In this document: positions 53,722-64,000 of the stretch, piece by piece
Position numbering within the stretch: position 1 is the first letter of the stretch
Layout of the letters: each line of letters begins with the position of its first letter
The notes under the pieces: model-generated
The model's database searches: none
What the model was told of the DNA's origin: nothing
The model's input: only the letters and a program-made list of their open reading frames with translations
Program-made: the position numbers and the translations under genes
Assembly: GCA_021432635.1 (NCBI GenBank)
Contig: MU270030.1
Location: forward strand, 1,004,464 to 1,068,463
Length of the DNA stretch: 64,000 nucleotides
Direction of reading: 5' to 3'
Source: Thozetella sp. PMI_491
Lineage: Eukaryota > Ascomycota > Sordariomycetes > Chaetosphaeriales > Chaetosphaeriaceae

Positions 53722-55571
53722 ATGGCTGGCGCCGGTGCTCTTCGGCGGCCTGGAAATGTTGCGTCCGCGCAGGGGTATGCAGGCCTTGTGGCCGGTCTCA
53801 TCGTCATTATTGCGGTCTCGTACTGGACACGCCGTCTCTTCTACCGGCTTACCCGCAGCAATGGCACACAGAGCGCTTCTCCTACCTGGGTCCGTCCCAT
53901 CTTGGTCCTGACCCGGTATGTCTCCATACTCCTAACTTATATAGCAAGTCTAACAAGACCCTAGATGGGCGAGGAGTATTCTACTCCGTAGAGTCCCCGG
54001 ATTTGTGTCCGGCGGTCAGGCGCTGACTGTCGGCGTCTACGTCGCAGGGAACATGATCCTGGCTTTCACTAACTTGCTCAACTATTACACGGCGAACAAC
54101 TATGCTAGCCGCTTCGGATGGTAACTCAAAGAACTCCATAGCCGAGAAAGTTATAGTCGCTAACCATGCTTCACAGGATGATCACTGTCAACATCTGTGT
54201 TACCGTATTCCTCGCCCTCAAGAACACCCCCCTGGCGTTCCTGACCCCCTACTCCTATGAGCGTATCAATGCCCTCCACCGAGCCGCCGGCTGCCTCATC
54301 CTCGTCTTCACCGTTGCCCACACTATTGCATGGTTGGTTGCGTTCGCACCGTCCGGGAGTTTGAGAGTCTTTAGAGAGGAGGAACAGATCTACGGTGCAC
54401 TCTCCGGCGCAGCCATGTTGATCATGTGGCTTGCCTGGGTTATACTCCGCCGCTTCTCATATGAACTGTTCTACATCGCGCATGTCATGTTCTTCATCAT
54501 CGCCATGATAACCATGGCCTTGCATCGGCCCGATTTTGCAGGGCAGGTCGTCATCGCTATGATCGTGGCGTGTGCGTTGTGGGCTGTCGACAGGCTGATT
54601 CGAACAGCACGGTTTCTCATCTACAGCATCAACAATACCGCCACCCTCGCGCCGCTAGCCAACGGTGGCACCCGTGTTGTCTTGGCGAAGACGCCGCTGG
54701 GTGCTGCTCCGGGCAAGCATATCTTCCTTTGGATACCCGGCCTCCGAGCCTTCCAGATGCACCCCTTCAGCATCGTGTCGACGCACCCGACGGAGCTCGT
54801 CATCAACTCATATGACGGGTTCACAAAGGCACTCCATGAGAAGGCCAAGGCAGAACCAGGCGTCGTCCTGAAGGCATCTATGGAGGGGCCATACGGAACG
54901 TTCCCTGATCTACTAGAGTACGACAAAATCGTCTTGATCGCGGGTGGTAGCGGTGCTAGCTTCACCTTCGGACTCGCAGTCAATGCCTTGGAGAGAATGA
55001 CGGCTGGGTCACGCCAAGAGATCATATTCGTCTGGGCTGTGAAGGAGCAGGGTAAGGCTAATACTTTTGACACCCGCCGCCGTGCTTTAGACTGACTCAC
55101 CTGCTACTAGATCACCTAGAATGGTATACCGAGCATTTGAACACCATTCTTACCCATGAAAACGCGCCAAAGGTAAAGGCTTCAGTGCATATTACTAGAG
55201 GCGAGATTGAGAAGCGCTCGTCCTGGCCGAAATCCAACGTGGCGTCGACGGCATCACCATCTGCGAGCGCGTCTGCAGAGAAGATTGCTCCGGCCACCGC
55301 CTCTGCCAAGGAGAAAGATGAGGGCCAGTCAGAAGATCATATCCCACTATCGCGGACGCCTAGCTCTGTGAGCTCCGTTCTGAAACCCGGGCGACCAAAC
55401 GTCGAGGCTGAGGTGCGCGATGCCATTGAAAGCACCCCCCGTAATCAGCGGATATTGGTGGCTGCCTGCGGTCCTAGCGCGCTGATGAAAACGGTACGGA
55501 ACACAACTGCGTCCTGCATCAAGGTAGACGCACCCAGCATCGAGCTGCACTTGGAGGAATTTGGATGGTGA
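53722..55571 (+). CDS. Ferric/cupric-chelate reductase (FRE family)
   Basis: Four exons (53722-53915, 53965-54120, 54177-55051, 55111-55571; introns 49, 56 and 59 nt) encode 561 aa. A first helix (GLVAGLIVIIAVSYW) is followed by the ferric-reductase transmembrane domain, with haem-ligand histidines in INALHRAAG, FTVAHTIAW, FYIAHVMFF and ALHRPDF. The cytosolic part has the FAD motif MHPFSIVS, the NADPH-binding GGSGASFTFG and the late CGPSALM. It transfers electrons from NADPH via FAD and two haems to extracellular Fe(III) or Cu(II) chelates. A Ser/Ala-rich insert (about residues 450-490) separates the NADPH subdomains. No iron permease or siderophore gene is nearby in this window. Confidence 0.9.
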
Positions 55572-56995
55572 AATGGCACCAGGTGGGTAGCAACGGAGAC
55601 ACAGGATACCCGGGTTTGATGAAAGGGATAGGATGATAGACCATTGCTTAACTTGGGGTTCCTTTTTATTCGTTAATTTTCACGAAATAGAGTTCTGCGA
55701 TTGCGTCTCGGAACGAGCGAACCCGTGTGACCTTGTAGGTGTCGAGACCGTTACCCTGAGGACCATGTATTTGTGGTTGAGAGGTTAGTAATACGTGAAT
55801 AACTAGCTTCAGTTACACCCTAGAGTGGCTTTGACAAGAAAGAAATTGCTGTGAAGGCGCGCAGGCACGTGAATAACTAGCTTCAGTTACTCCTAGGGTG
55901 GTTTTGACAAGAAAGAAATTGCTGTGAAGGCGCGCAGGCAGCAGCGCGCAGCAATACAGGCTGGATCCGTTCCGCGAATGGGCTATCCCTTTCTGCTGAC
56001 TGCTTGCGACTTGTTGCTAAAGCCTGCATGGGCAGCGACTCCTTGGACGTCGTAATGATCATCCGCTCTCGGCAGTGCTCCCAATATTGATCCATCAATT
56101 GGATTGTAGAGTCCATACCTGTGAAGGGGTGATTCGGGCTAGCAGAAGGATCCAGCCCTCAATGGCATAGAATTTGCATTCACCTGCGCACTACATGCGC
56201 TAAGCCTGAACCGGAAGTTGCGGGCTTCAGCAGGACTTCAACGCCAGATGGTGATTTGGTTGTTCCGACCCTTCTTTTCCGATGGGTCCTGGCGGGTAGA
56301 AGATTGCTGTGAAGGTCAATGTCGACTTCATCGTGTAGGATGCTTCGTGTACCACCTAGCTTAGATGCTTGGGTACAGACTATGTTTTGCTAGTGTGCGA
56401 AAAATTGTAGCGACAACACCTCTGGCTAATGTATGCCTGTAATGTCCATACCGAAGCGATCTAGTTTTTATTAGTTCGGCGAAATATCGACTACCGAGAT
56501 CCCAAATTTATAGAAGAATATCTCGACTAAAATGGACACTGGAAGACTAAGCTTGGGTACATGTTGGTTGGTTGACCCCAGGGCAATTCATTTAGCACGG
56601 AGTAGCTACTTCATTTGATAGGCAAATGAGGTAGGAATATGTTCAAGTACTAAATTTCAGGTGTTTATCTAAAATGCTGCGAGTCTTCATCTTTGCGGTG
56701 CTCAACATGTGGTGCGAGGTATCCTAGGTTGCTTGCACAGCCGTGCTGAGGCCACCCAAGTTCGTCTGGAGTTGTACTGTATGGCCTGGGTATTTATTGC
56801 GCAGCTGCCGTTCTGTACAGCTACTAACAGCATAACATGAGCACGGCCATGAGCCACTAAATATTGTTAAGGAAGACTCTCGAATGCAAGCAACAAATGG
56901 CAGCCTGCGGCACGTCGCCTGCGATTCCTGCCTGCTGAAACTACTCCCTCCTTCAACCTCTTTGCTAGCTTATTTGTTTTTCTCTAGATTTCTAG
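55572..56995. other. Intergenic with 73-bp tandem duplication
   Basis: No gene is supported in 1.4 kb. Confidence 0.5.
55793..55939 (+). repeat. Tandem duplication of a ~73-bp unit
   Basis: Units 55793-55866 and 55867-55939 both begin ACGTGAATAACTAGCTTCAG and end GAAGGCGCGCAGGC. They differ in a few positions around TTACACCCTAGAGTGGCT versus TTACTCCTAGGGTGGTT. Confidence 0.9.
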
Positions 56996-58321
56996 ATGTC
57001 CCCACGAGCTACTACCGATCGACGCCCGTTGAAAAGGATGGCGCCAAATCGTGGCCTAGATGGGCGATTTGTGTCCGTTTCGCTTTCTACGAGTACCGAT
57101 CGAACCGGCTCAAATAAGAAACGATCACTGTCTCCTGCCGATGAGAACTCCAGAGCTAGCAAACGACAAGTTCCCAAGAGTACAAGCCGAAAAAGGCCAC
57201 TGTCTTCTGACGATGGCGACCCTAGAGCTGCCAAACGACGATTCGGGGATAGGGGTCCCGGTTACGACGACGGGTACACTTTGCTCGGGGTACTCGACCG
57301 CGGTAGTTTCGGGATTGTTACTCTCGTGCGGCCGAACAACGATCCGTCTCTGAAGTACGCGTGCAAACGGCTCCCTGTCGCGAAAGTCAAACTTGAAGTT
57401 ATTAAAAAGGAGGTCCAATTGATCCGGCAAGCACGCCATAGACATGTTATACAAGTCGTCGATGAGTTTCAAGATTCAGAGGACACATATCATATCGTCA
57501 TGCATCCAGCGGCCGATTGCGATCTCGAAAAGTATTTGAGAAAGTTAAAGCTTCGGCCAAGATCTGTGGAAGAATGGAATATATTTGGCCAGCACAGGGC
57601 GAAGCTGTTCAGGTGGATGAATTGCTTAGCCACGGCTGTCCAACATATTCACAGCTTAGGCATCCGCCATCGTGACATTAAGCCAGAAAACATCCTCGTC
57701 CACGACGATAATATCCTCCTGACCGACTTCGGAACTTCCTTCTACTCTACGCAAGATACGAGATTTACATATACGTCTACCGCTGGAACATTCAAATATC
57801 TCCCGCCCGAGGCCGCAGATAACCGACGTTTTGGCCGGAGTGGCGACATCTTCTCCCTAGGATGCGTGTTCTGGGAAATGATGGCCGCGGCCACCGACCC
57901 GACTGTTCTCAGGCAATTTCCAAGTAACGTTCACAATAGCTATTCCTCCTGGGTCCGCCGCCACGATCTCCGGGACGAAATGAAAGGTGTGAGGGAGAGC
58001 TTCGTACTCTGCCGCCGCCTGCCGGTGAATCACCGGTTTCCGAAGCCTCTTCTTCTTTCATTTCTATCTTTGATTAGCAAAATGCTCGATCTGGACCCAG
58101 CAAACCGATACAATGCTGATGAAGTAGCCGAGTCGTTTTCTGCCATAATGAGGATTGGCCCATTTTCACCATTTCCTTGTTGCCCGACTAAATCCTGCGA
58201 TTTCGGTGTGTTCCGGTTTCGCAAAAAAATTCCCTTTGGTAAAAAGAACATTTTTATCAAGTTACCAAATGTCTCATCGGAGGAATTAGCTGCAGCCAAA
58301 CCCTGGCTGGTCCGCAACTGA
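56996..58321 (+). CDS. Serine/threonine protein kinase
   Basis: A single exon of 441 aa. The basic N-terminus contains two copies of a short unit (KKRSLSPADENSRASKR and RKRPLSSDDGDPRAAKR), probably a duplicated nuclear-localisation or docking motif. The kinase domain runs from about residue 93: a glycine loop LDRGSFGIV (first Gly replaced by Asp), YACKRL with the ATP lysine, HRDIKPENIL with the catalytic Asp, LTDFGTS with the metal-binding Asp, and LPPEAA in place of APE. FSLGCVFWEMM is the helix F signature. All catalytic residues are present, so the enzyme is probably active. The subfamily is fungal and not one I can name. It is intact and isolated between two gene-poor stretches. Confidence 0.88.
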   Translation: MSPRATTDRRPLKRMAPNRGLDGRFVSVSLSTSTDRTGSNKKRSLSPADENSRASKRQVPKSTSRKRPLSSDDGDPRAAKRRFGDRGPGYDDGYTLLGVLDRGSFGIVTLVRPNNDPSLKYACKRLPVAKVKLEVIKKEVQLIRQARHRHVIQVVDEFQDSEDTYHIVMHPAADCDLEKYLRKLKLRPRSVEEWNIFGQHRAKLFRWMNCLATAVQHIHSLGIRHRDIKPENILVHDDNILLTDFGTSFYSTQDTRFTYTSTAGTFKYLPPEAADNRRFGRSGDIFSLGCVFWEMMAAATDPTVLRQFPSNVHNSYSSWVRRHDLRDEMKGVRESFVLCRRLPVNHRFPKPLLLSFLSLISKMLDLDPANRYNADEVAESFSAIMRIGPFSPFPCCPTKSCDFGVFRFRKKIPFGKKNIFIKLPNVSSEELAAAKPWLVRN

Positions 58322-59256
58322 TGCTTGTTCCAGTCAAAGCCTGAAGAGAAATGCCTGTTTGCACACGGCTCCGAGACGAAGCCCTTTAATCACCCACCAA
58401 CCATTAGATTCAATAAATAAGAGATCGAAGACTACGTGTCAAAGCTTGCAGCAGCAAGTGTGACGAGATAAACAGGAGCAATCCAGGCGCGACATTGAGC
58501 TGCATGGCTCGTATAGTTGTAAAAGCTCCTAGAACCGCATGTTCAAGCTGCTGAAAATGACATGCAAGACTCACGTGAAGCTTACCCGAACACACTGCTT
58601 TAAGGAATATGTAAGAGCCATTTTTGGTAAATAAGAGCCTGTGGGGGTGCGACCCTAGGCATCGTAGCGCCAAGCACGGGCTAGGTATTTCCAAAATTCT
58701 TTTTATGCTGATACAGGTTGCAGCGGGATAACAGAGATATTGCAGTTTCTGCTTGGTGGTGAATGGAGGTCCTCCGCCTGTCTGACTTGAACAATTGGCC
58801 CATGCCGGCTGGGGCCGTGTTCACGGAGGCAGCCTCGCACAATCCGCTGGGCGCCACTACCAAGTTGTAGACATGGGCCTCATATCCATACTCTTAGAGG
58901 TTGCACGAAATGTCAGATGCCACTCTAGGACCACTAGGAATTGCGATCCACCGTGGCTAAATGCCATTGACTGGAGGGCGCTGTCCACATAGCAAGCTTA
59001 TATTGTTACGAAATTGAAGATGGGATAGAATCTGGAAACATCGCCTTGGCCCTTGGTAACGACAAGTCTGTGCAGAGTCCCGGTACTTATGATAAAGTTG
59101 CGCGGCGGCTGATTTGCAATATGGATTCGCTAGCTATACAGCCCTCTTCACGAAAAGTAGCCCTATAATTAGTTAGGCTAATGACTGCCATCAAAGTGAC
59201 CAAATACCCATTATAACCATGGGTGATGCCCGTATTACCGGATTCGTCCACACTGT
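58322..59256. other. Intergenic, no supported gene
   Basis: Only short frames without family features, between the 3' ends of the kinase and the MFS gene. Confidence 0.5.
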
Positions 59257-60720
59257 TTATAGTCCGGCTTTTCCATACGACTCGTACGGCATTGCAATTG
59301 CCAGGACTGCCAGGACAAAATATAACCTCATTGACACATGTTAATAACCACACGAACCCTAATCGAGGGAGGACAAGTTGACTTACGCGGCACATATATA
59401 AATTGGCACAGAGGTGCTCGTCTTTATACACTTGTTAGCAGCCTTCGAACAGGTGAGGTGGCTTTAGCACTTACGTTGACGTAGGTAGCGATTATAGCAG
59501 ACACGATGCCCATGAATCGGCTGCAAGCAATCACCAAGCCGTATCCTGTTCCACGGCTCTGCGAAGGGAAGGATTCTGCGGTGTATCCATACAGTACCGA
59601 GTAGATGGAGTTGACACAGAATGTCGTCACAGGTGAAGACGACGTTCTAATCAGCGGTCCGGACTCCGGTATAGGCGAAGAGAAAAAACACTGTATAACA
59701 CAGGTTAGCTTCGAGAGCCAAGATTCGGAACCCGCGAGCTAAAAGTCGACGTACTCACAAGGAGGCAGGCGAGAGCTAGAGATCCCTTGCGACCGACCCG
59801 AGAAACTTCGGAGAGGAGAGCAAACGCAAAGCCCGCCGGTAAACCAGCAACCTGATTGAGCGCATAGTTTCGATACACGAGGTATGTCGACGAGTTTCCA
59901 AGCTGCGCGCCGCGGGTCGTAAGATAGACGAGCAAGAAGACGCGGTACTGAGGGTACGCAAGGCCGACAATGACCCAGAATGCGAGAATACAGCAGGTTT
60001 GCGTGGCTCGGGATCGGTCGGTGAACAAATCCCTGGTTTGCGGAGTCAGTAAATAATAACCTTCTTGACAGAAAAAACGCAGCCGGGCCGACTTGCCTGA
60101 TATGCTTGGGTACGTCGGACAACGGCGATGTCTTCTTGGTCCCGGCCTCGATAACCCCGCAGGTCCTCAGCTCGTCGACTGTGAGCGAAAATGGCCGATT
60201 GTACTTTGTGGTCAGGTCCTGTAGAGTCTTCACTACGTCTTCGTCGCGGCCTTGAGTGAGTAGAAATTTGGGAGTCTCGTGGAAGTGGATGACCAAGACG
60301 CGCAGAAGGCTCAGAACGAGAATGATGGCACCGTTGGTAAACCAGGTGTATCGCCAACCTGCGTTGTTGGGGTAGCTGCAAGCTTTGGCACTGACGCAGC
60401 TGTATTTGTCTTGGCAAGTAGACGAGCGTCAGTTGTAGCTTCCCGGGTTTCAGAATACGATGCTTACCCATGAACGGCCATGCTATCAGGCCGGCGATGA
60501 GGTCTCCGAGAGCGGCCCAACTGCTCATGGTGGAGTCCAGCCAGCGCTTGGAAGACGGTAGCTACTCGACCAACACAGACGAGTCGAGCAAGATGTTGCC
60601 GCCCACCCCGAATCCGGTCAGGCAGATAAACAGACCCACGACAATCCAGTCGGGCGCGGCACCTACGCAGATGGCGAAGACACCGGCCGTTAGCAGCGAA
60701 TGATGCCAAGGTGTTTAAAT
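59257..60720 (-). pseudogene. MFS transporter lacking its N-terminus and with an internal stop
   Basis: Six exons can be joined (60720-60468, 60409-60097, 60032-59759, 59690-59475, 59421-59387, 59326-59257; introns 53-68 nt, one GC..AG after 60097). They read SLLTAGVFAICVGAAPDW, GFGVGGNILLDSSVLVE, GWRYTWFTNGAI, FLLTQGRDEDVV, NYALNQVAGLPAGF, YTAESFPSQSRGTG, TSTSVPIYICAA and LAVLAIAMPYESYGKAGL to a stop at 59257. This is the later part of an MFS sugar/organic-acid permease of the SV2-like fungal group. The first membrane segments are absent upstream of 60720, and a TAG at 60562-60564 breaks VE*LPSS. The complete splice structure downstream suggests recent loss. Confidence 0.75.
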
Positions 60721-61714
60721 CCAAAGTTTCAACCGGAACGAAAGTTGTTTCATCGCCATTCAAGAATGCAGACTATAGTTATAATAGAGTTGACTTCCGA
60801 GCCGCCATCGAGAAATTAAAGCAGGCGAAACAATACGAGCTCATCACCCAAGCATTCCAGCAGCAACTGGAAGATCACATGGTGACTTTTCGTGGAATTA
60901 AAAGCACTGTTAATCATATTGCTCTCCCTGTAAGTGTATAAATTCCGACTGTGGCCTGTTCGAAGTCGGGATGGTATACTATTATGAGCCCACACATTCC
61001 CTCTTGTGTTTCTAGCGACAATTTCCATGCTTCTTTCTATTCCCTTTCTTTCAAAAGCGGCTATTTTATTTCCCTTCGCTCGGAAGATTCTAACGTACTC
61101 GGCAAACAGAATCTGTATGGGGTTTTGGCAAACAAATGGAGGACCCTGTCCAACCTTTGTAAGAGGCTCTAATTGAAGGGGATATACCATGTTGTTGAAA
61201 ATGGCATTCTTTTTCTATCTATTTTTCTGATCAATATGGAACGGAGCAGTAGGACGAGGGATTTATTGCGAATGTTGTTGAAATGTACCAAGTTCCTTCT
61301 GGAGATCTTTGAGCTGAGAACACTTCCTCAAGGCACCTTGCATATTAAGAGAGACTATGAAGAGGAAACTATTTACCCTCGCAACTTTTGGACGCTAAAT
61401 AATTTCTGTTTGTTTCCGACCGTTCCTTGATATTAATCCACTGCAACGTGCTCTTAACCGGCCGCCAATTTAACCAGCTCGTCCAACTTCGCAACTAAAA
61501 CTAGGTCTAACTATTGGATTCGCGTTTAGATAAAGTTACGCCGGGAGTTTAGGTTGGCAAGTAGACGGCCATGGCAACTGGAATCAATATGAGAACCACA
61601 AGGGAGGGCTACCGTAGAGCGGAGAGTGTCAATAACTACCTATTACCTTTGTAAGCTTCTACTTGACTCTGTCCTTAAGCAACTTCTTATACCAGAAATC
61701 CTGGAGCAGTCTTC
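60721..61714. other. Intergenic, AT-rich
   Basis: Abuts the truncated end of the MFS gene. Two plus-strand frames (60711-60941 and 61173-61430) have no recognisable features. Confidence 0.45.
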
Positions 61715-63262
61715 TCAGGCATCGGGTCCTCTGTGCCTGTATAATTTCACTGTATCGGCAGTCCCAGTCTCCCACGCAAGATTTCTTCTCTCCACTTCCA
61801 AGAGTTCGCTTTTTCCAAGTATGCTTCTCCAAGCATTATATAGATTGTCGTGAAAAAGATATAGCTCTCCGCGCCGCTTCTCTTTATGGTCCCAGGCGAA
61901 TCGCGAGAGTCCATAACAAGCCATCCTTTCCAAGCTCCAAATACCAAAGCCTAGACGTCTAAAAGGCCTAAAGGAGACATGCTGCAAGGGAGTGCACTTC
62001 CATGTCCATTTATGGCCGTATTTACCTCTTGTGACGTCATGAAACTCATTCAGAGTCGATGGGAAAGCTGACGTGACCTCGTCCCAATCTCTGTCTCCCT
62101 CGGTCGGAACTGGCCATTCTCTCTCGGTATGTGAATCTGATGTATTGGTAAATTGTGCCTGCGAAGCCTCCTCGGCATACTCTAGTGCCGACCAGACCAG
62201 CTCGTCCTCCAAAAAGTTGACTCGGTGGTATGGGGAAAGGTTTTCAGCTTCATGGACTGCCAGTACAGGCGGAGTATCCCAGTCAAGATAGTGCTCGATC
62301 GTCATCTCGCCTGCCTCTAGCTGTTCGGCATACTTTGAATATTCTGGTTCGAAATATTCCGAATCGAAGCCTAGGATATGCCACCACTCTTGATGCAGCT
62401 TCTCTCTCTCAGCGGGACTAATATCGCGCAGGGGACAACTTGATTGCAAGTCGGTAGGACGACAGGGGTCGTGGAAATGTACCGCGGTCAGATTTTCGAG
62501 CTCCTTCAAGTCGTCTTTAGGCCAGTTAAGGGAGCCCGTAGCAGCAGCTTCTCTCAGGTCATGGAAGAGCTGTACACGCCAGAAGGCTCGGAAAACGCGT
62601 TGCTCCTCAACCCAGGTAGGCGGACCGATATCATGTACGAGGAACGGCTTCTGCTCTGGCCACTGGTCCCATACGGGGACAGACGGCTTGTCAGGATCAT
62701 TGCTGGGATGGAATTCAAACTCAAATTTTGGGTCCGTAAGATGGCAAGGTCGAAGAGGCTTAAACCGGGCCAAATACGTTTTTAGGCAGCCTATAACCTG
62801 GCCTTCGATCTTCTGATGGGTAGCGAGAATGCCCAGCAGTGCTGATACGGGAATGGTTGGCGGCAGTCTAGTAGGAGGATATGCCCATGCCGGCGGCCAA
62901 TACCGATGGGGCGTAGTCTCATGCCTGACGAAGTCTGTGAAGGTGACCAGGTTGTAGACATGGGGCGGCAGAGCTTTGGCGCGGAGTAGGGTGGCGATGC
63001 GGATCAGCGCGCACGTGTACTCGTGCATTTGTCGTGACGACAAGGCATGTTCGAATATGGTCGCTCCAAGGGTAGCGAATTGGCTGGATGCTGCAGACGA
63101 GGCCTTCAGCAGCTTCTGGAGCGACGGGAGGTTGGATATGTTGGAGAAGTTGGGTTGCAGGAGCTTCGGTAGGAGGGACTTCAACGCCGACATAACCGGT
63201 TGGCTCCCCAGCCGAGTTTGGCCTGCTGCGTGGAAGTGGTAACAGACGGACAGGGGCGACAT
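61715..63262 (-). CDS. Unrecognised fungal protein, 515 aa
   Basis: A single long frame with GC-rich codon use, hence probably a gene. It is rich in Trp, Pro and aromatic residues (HRYWPPAWAYPPTRLPPTIP, VWDQWPEQKPFLVHDIGPPTW, HQEWWHILGFDSEYFEPEY). It has no signal peptide, membrane segment or known catalytic motif. The N-terminal part (SALKSLLPKLLQP) is Leu-rich. The composition and the VFRAFWRVQLFHDLREA segment resemble fungal F-box-associated proteins of unknown role, but I see no F-box. The start could also be the Met at residue 24 (MSALKSL). Confidence 0.6.
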   Translation of the reverse strand: MSPLSVCYHFHAAGQTRLGSQPVMSALKSLLPKLLQPNFSNISNLPSLQKLLKASSAASSQFATLGATIFEHALSSRQMHEYTCALIRIATLLRAKALPPHVYNLVTFTDFVRHETTPHRYWPPAWAYPPTRLPPTIPVSALLGILATHQKIEGQVIGCLKTYLARFKPLRPCHLTDPKFEFEFHPSNDPDKPSVPVWDQWPEQKPFLVHDIGPPTWVEEQRVFRAFWRVQLFHDLREAAATGSLNWPKDDLKELENLTAVHFHDPCRPTDLQSSCPLRDISPAEREKLHQEWWHILGFDSEYFEPEYSKYAEQLEAGEMTIEHYLDWDTPPVLAVHEAENLSPYHRVNFLEDELVWSALEYAEEASQAQFTNTSDSHTEREWPVPTEGDRDWDEVTSAFPSTLNEFHDVTRGKYGHKWTWKCTPLQHVSFRPFRRLGFGIWSLERMACYGLSRFAWDHKEKRRGELYLFHDNLYNAWRSILGKSELLEVERRNLAWETGTADTVKLYRHRGPDA

Positions 63263-64000
63263 CGAAATGGGGTGCGGATCGCGTGGACTTGTATTTAAGC
63301 TGCTTGTGTGCTTGGCCTATTTCGCGCTAGTGGGTAGGCCCCCGTTATCTCGGTACAGTAGGTACTGTACAATACCCCCCTGGTCTGCGGAGCACCTCTG
63401 TAATTGTACTGTAGAACAAAACATCAGGGTTAGGAGGAAGGCGGGATGCCTTGCGCTAGTCTCTTTCTGGCGTCGTAGAGGGCCGCTTGCTGGCTCCCGC
63501 CTAACGGCTATTTCCCCACTGCCAGCTTAGCCTGCTCTCTTTTACATCTCACAATGTTAAACAACCTGAAGGCTCATGTTTGCAGAGCCAGGAGTGTCTT
63601 GTCGAATGCGAAACACTAGTTTAAAAAATATAGTTGGATATCCTAGTCCCTGGAGAATCAATCTTCATGGCCCATCCAAATCCGCCCAGAAGCTTTCAAC
63701 AAAATCCAGCTTCGAATATGTGGCAACCCAACATAAGCAAGAGTATAGGCGAATAAACGACAGAGTAATTCTTTAGCCTTGATGGGGCCAGCTCCGTAGT
63801 CAGCTTGATACCAATGGCTGGGTTGAACAATAAATATTCAGCTCCCAAGTGTTGCAAAAGTCGCCATACCTTCCGAAGGGGAGCTTAAGGCCTTGAGGGA
63901 GCCAAGGCAGATATTTTAGAGCTGTTTTAGAGCTGCACATAAATGTACTACGGGTTCACCCCACGCCGAAATTACTCTTGCTAGACTTGATGGGTGAATC
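63263..64000. other. Intergenic to window end
   Basis: No supported gene; promoter side of the 515-aa protein gene. Confidence 0.5.

Noticed and set aside
1-64000. CRISPR arrays, operons or bacterial-type elements
   Set aside because: Introns, codon use and gene families are those of a filamentous ascomycete; no regular spacer-repeat array is seen.

Overview
The window looks like a chromosome segment of a filamentous ascomycete (Pezizomycotina). Genes sit singly on both strands and are interrupted by short introns of 48-120 nt with GT..AG (one GC..AG) borders and CTAAC/CTGAC branch sites. Families are typical of moulds: NmrA-like reductases, a bZIP factor, FRE-type ferric reductase, proteinase-K-like protease, MFS sugar transporters and Cys-rich secreted proteins. 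Gene-poor stretches are AT-rich and carry diverged repeats whose copies differ largely by C-to-T/G-to-A changes, as repeat-induced point mutation (RIP) would leave. I cannot name the species.

Layout. 0-11 kb: 5' part of a Thr/Val-rich membrane protein, a DsbA/FrnE-like thioredoxin-fold protein, an SGNH hydrolase, a frameshifted diaminopropionate ammonia-lyase, a short-repeat array broken by a 461-nt N gap, and an NmrA-like reductase. 11-27.2 kb: the 5' third of an amidase gene (11.0-11.5 kb) and its 3' two-thirds (25.94-27.2 kb) lie in the same orientation 14.4 kb apart. Between them are a subtilisin-like protease with altered active-site surroundings, an AT-rich wasteland, and a compact trio: a chitin/hyaluronan-synthase-like GT2, a nucleotide-sugar dehydrogenase and a secreted pectin-lyase-fold protein. 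The trio is bracketed by two diverged copies of an acyl-CoA-synthetase-derived repeat. 28-32.4 kb: NmrA-like reductase, bZIP factor and short-chain dehydrogenase, the last two divergent from one promoter region. 34-40.5 kb: a coiled-coil protein, a Gfo/Idh/MocA oxidoreductase, a decayed glucosamine-6-phosphate N-acetyltransferase relic and a Cys-rich secreted protein with an in-frame stop. 43-50 kb: an MFS sugar transporter, a SAM methyltransferase and a frameshifted multi-pass membrane protein. 53-63 kb: a ferric reductase, a Ser/Thr kinase, an N-terminally truncated MFS transporter and an unrecognised 515-aa protein.

The best candidate for an under-described system is the 17.4-25.3 kb trio. 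The dehydrogenase should supply a UDP-uronic (or UDP-HexNAc-uronic) acid, the membrane GT2 could polymerise it, and the beta-helix protein could trim the product outside the cell. A perfect four-box heat-shock element lies between the first two genes. The second theme is gene decay: at least seven genes carry one or more lesions, some of which could be assembly indels.
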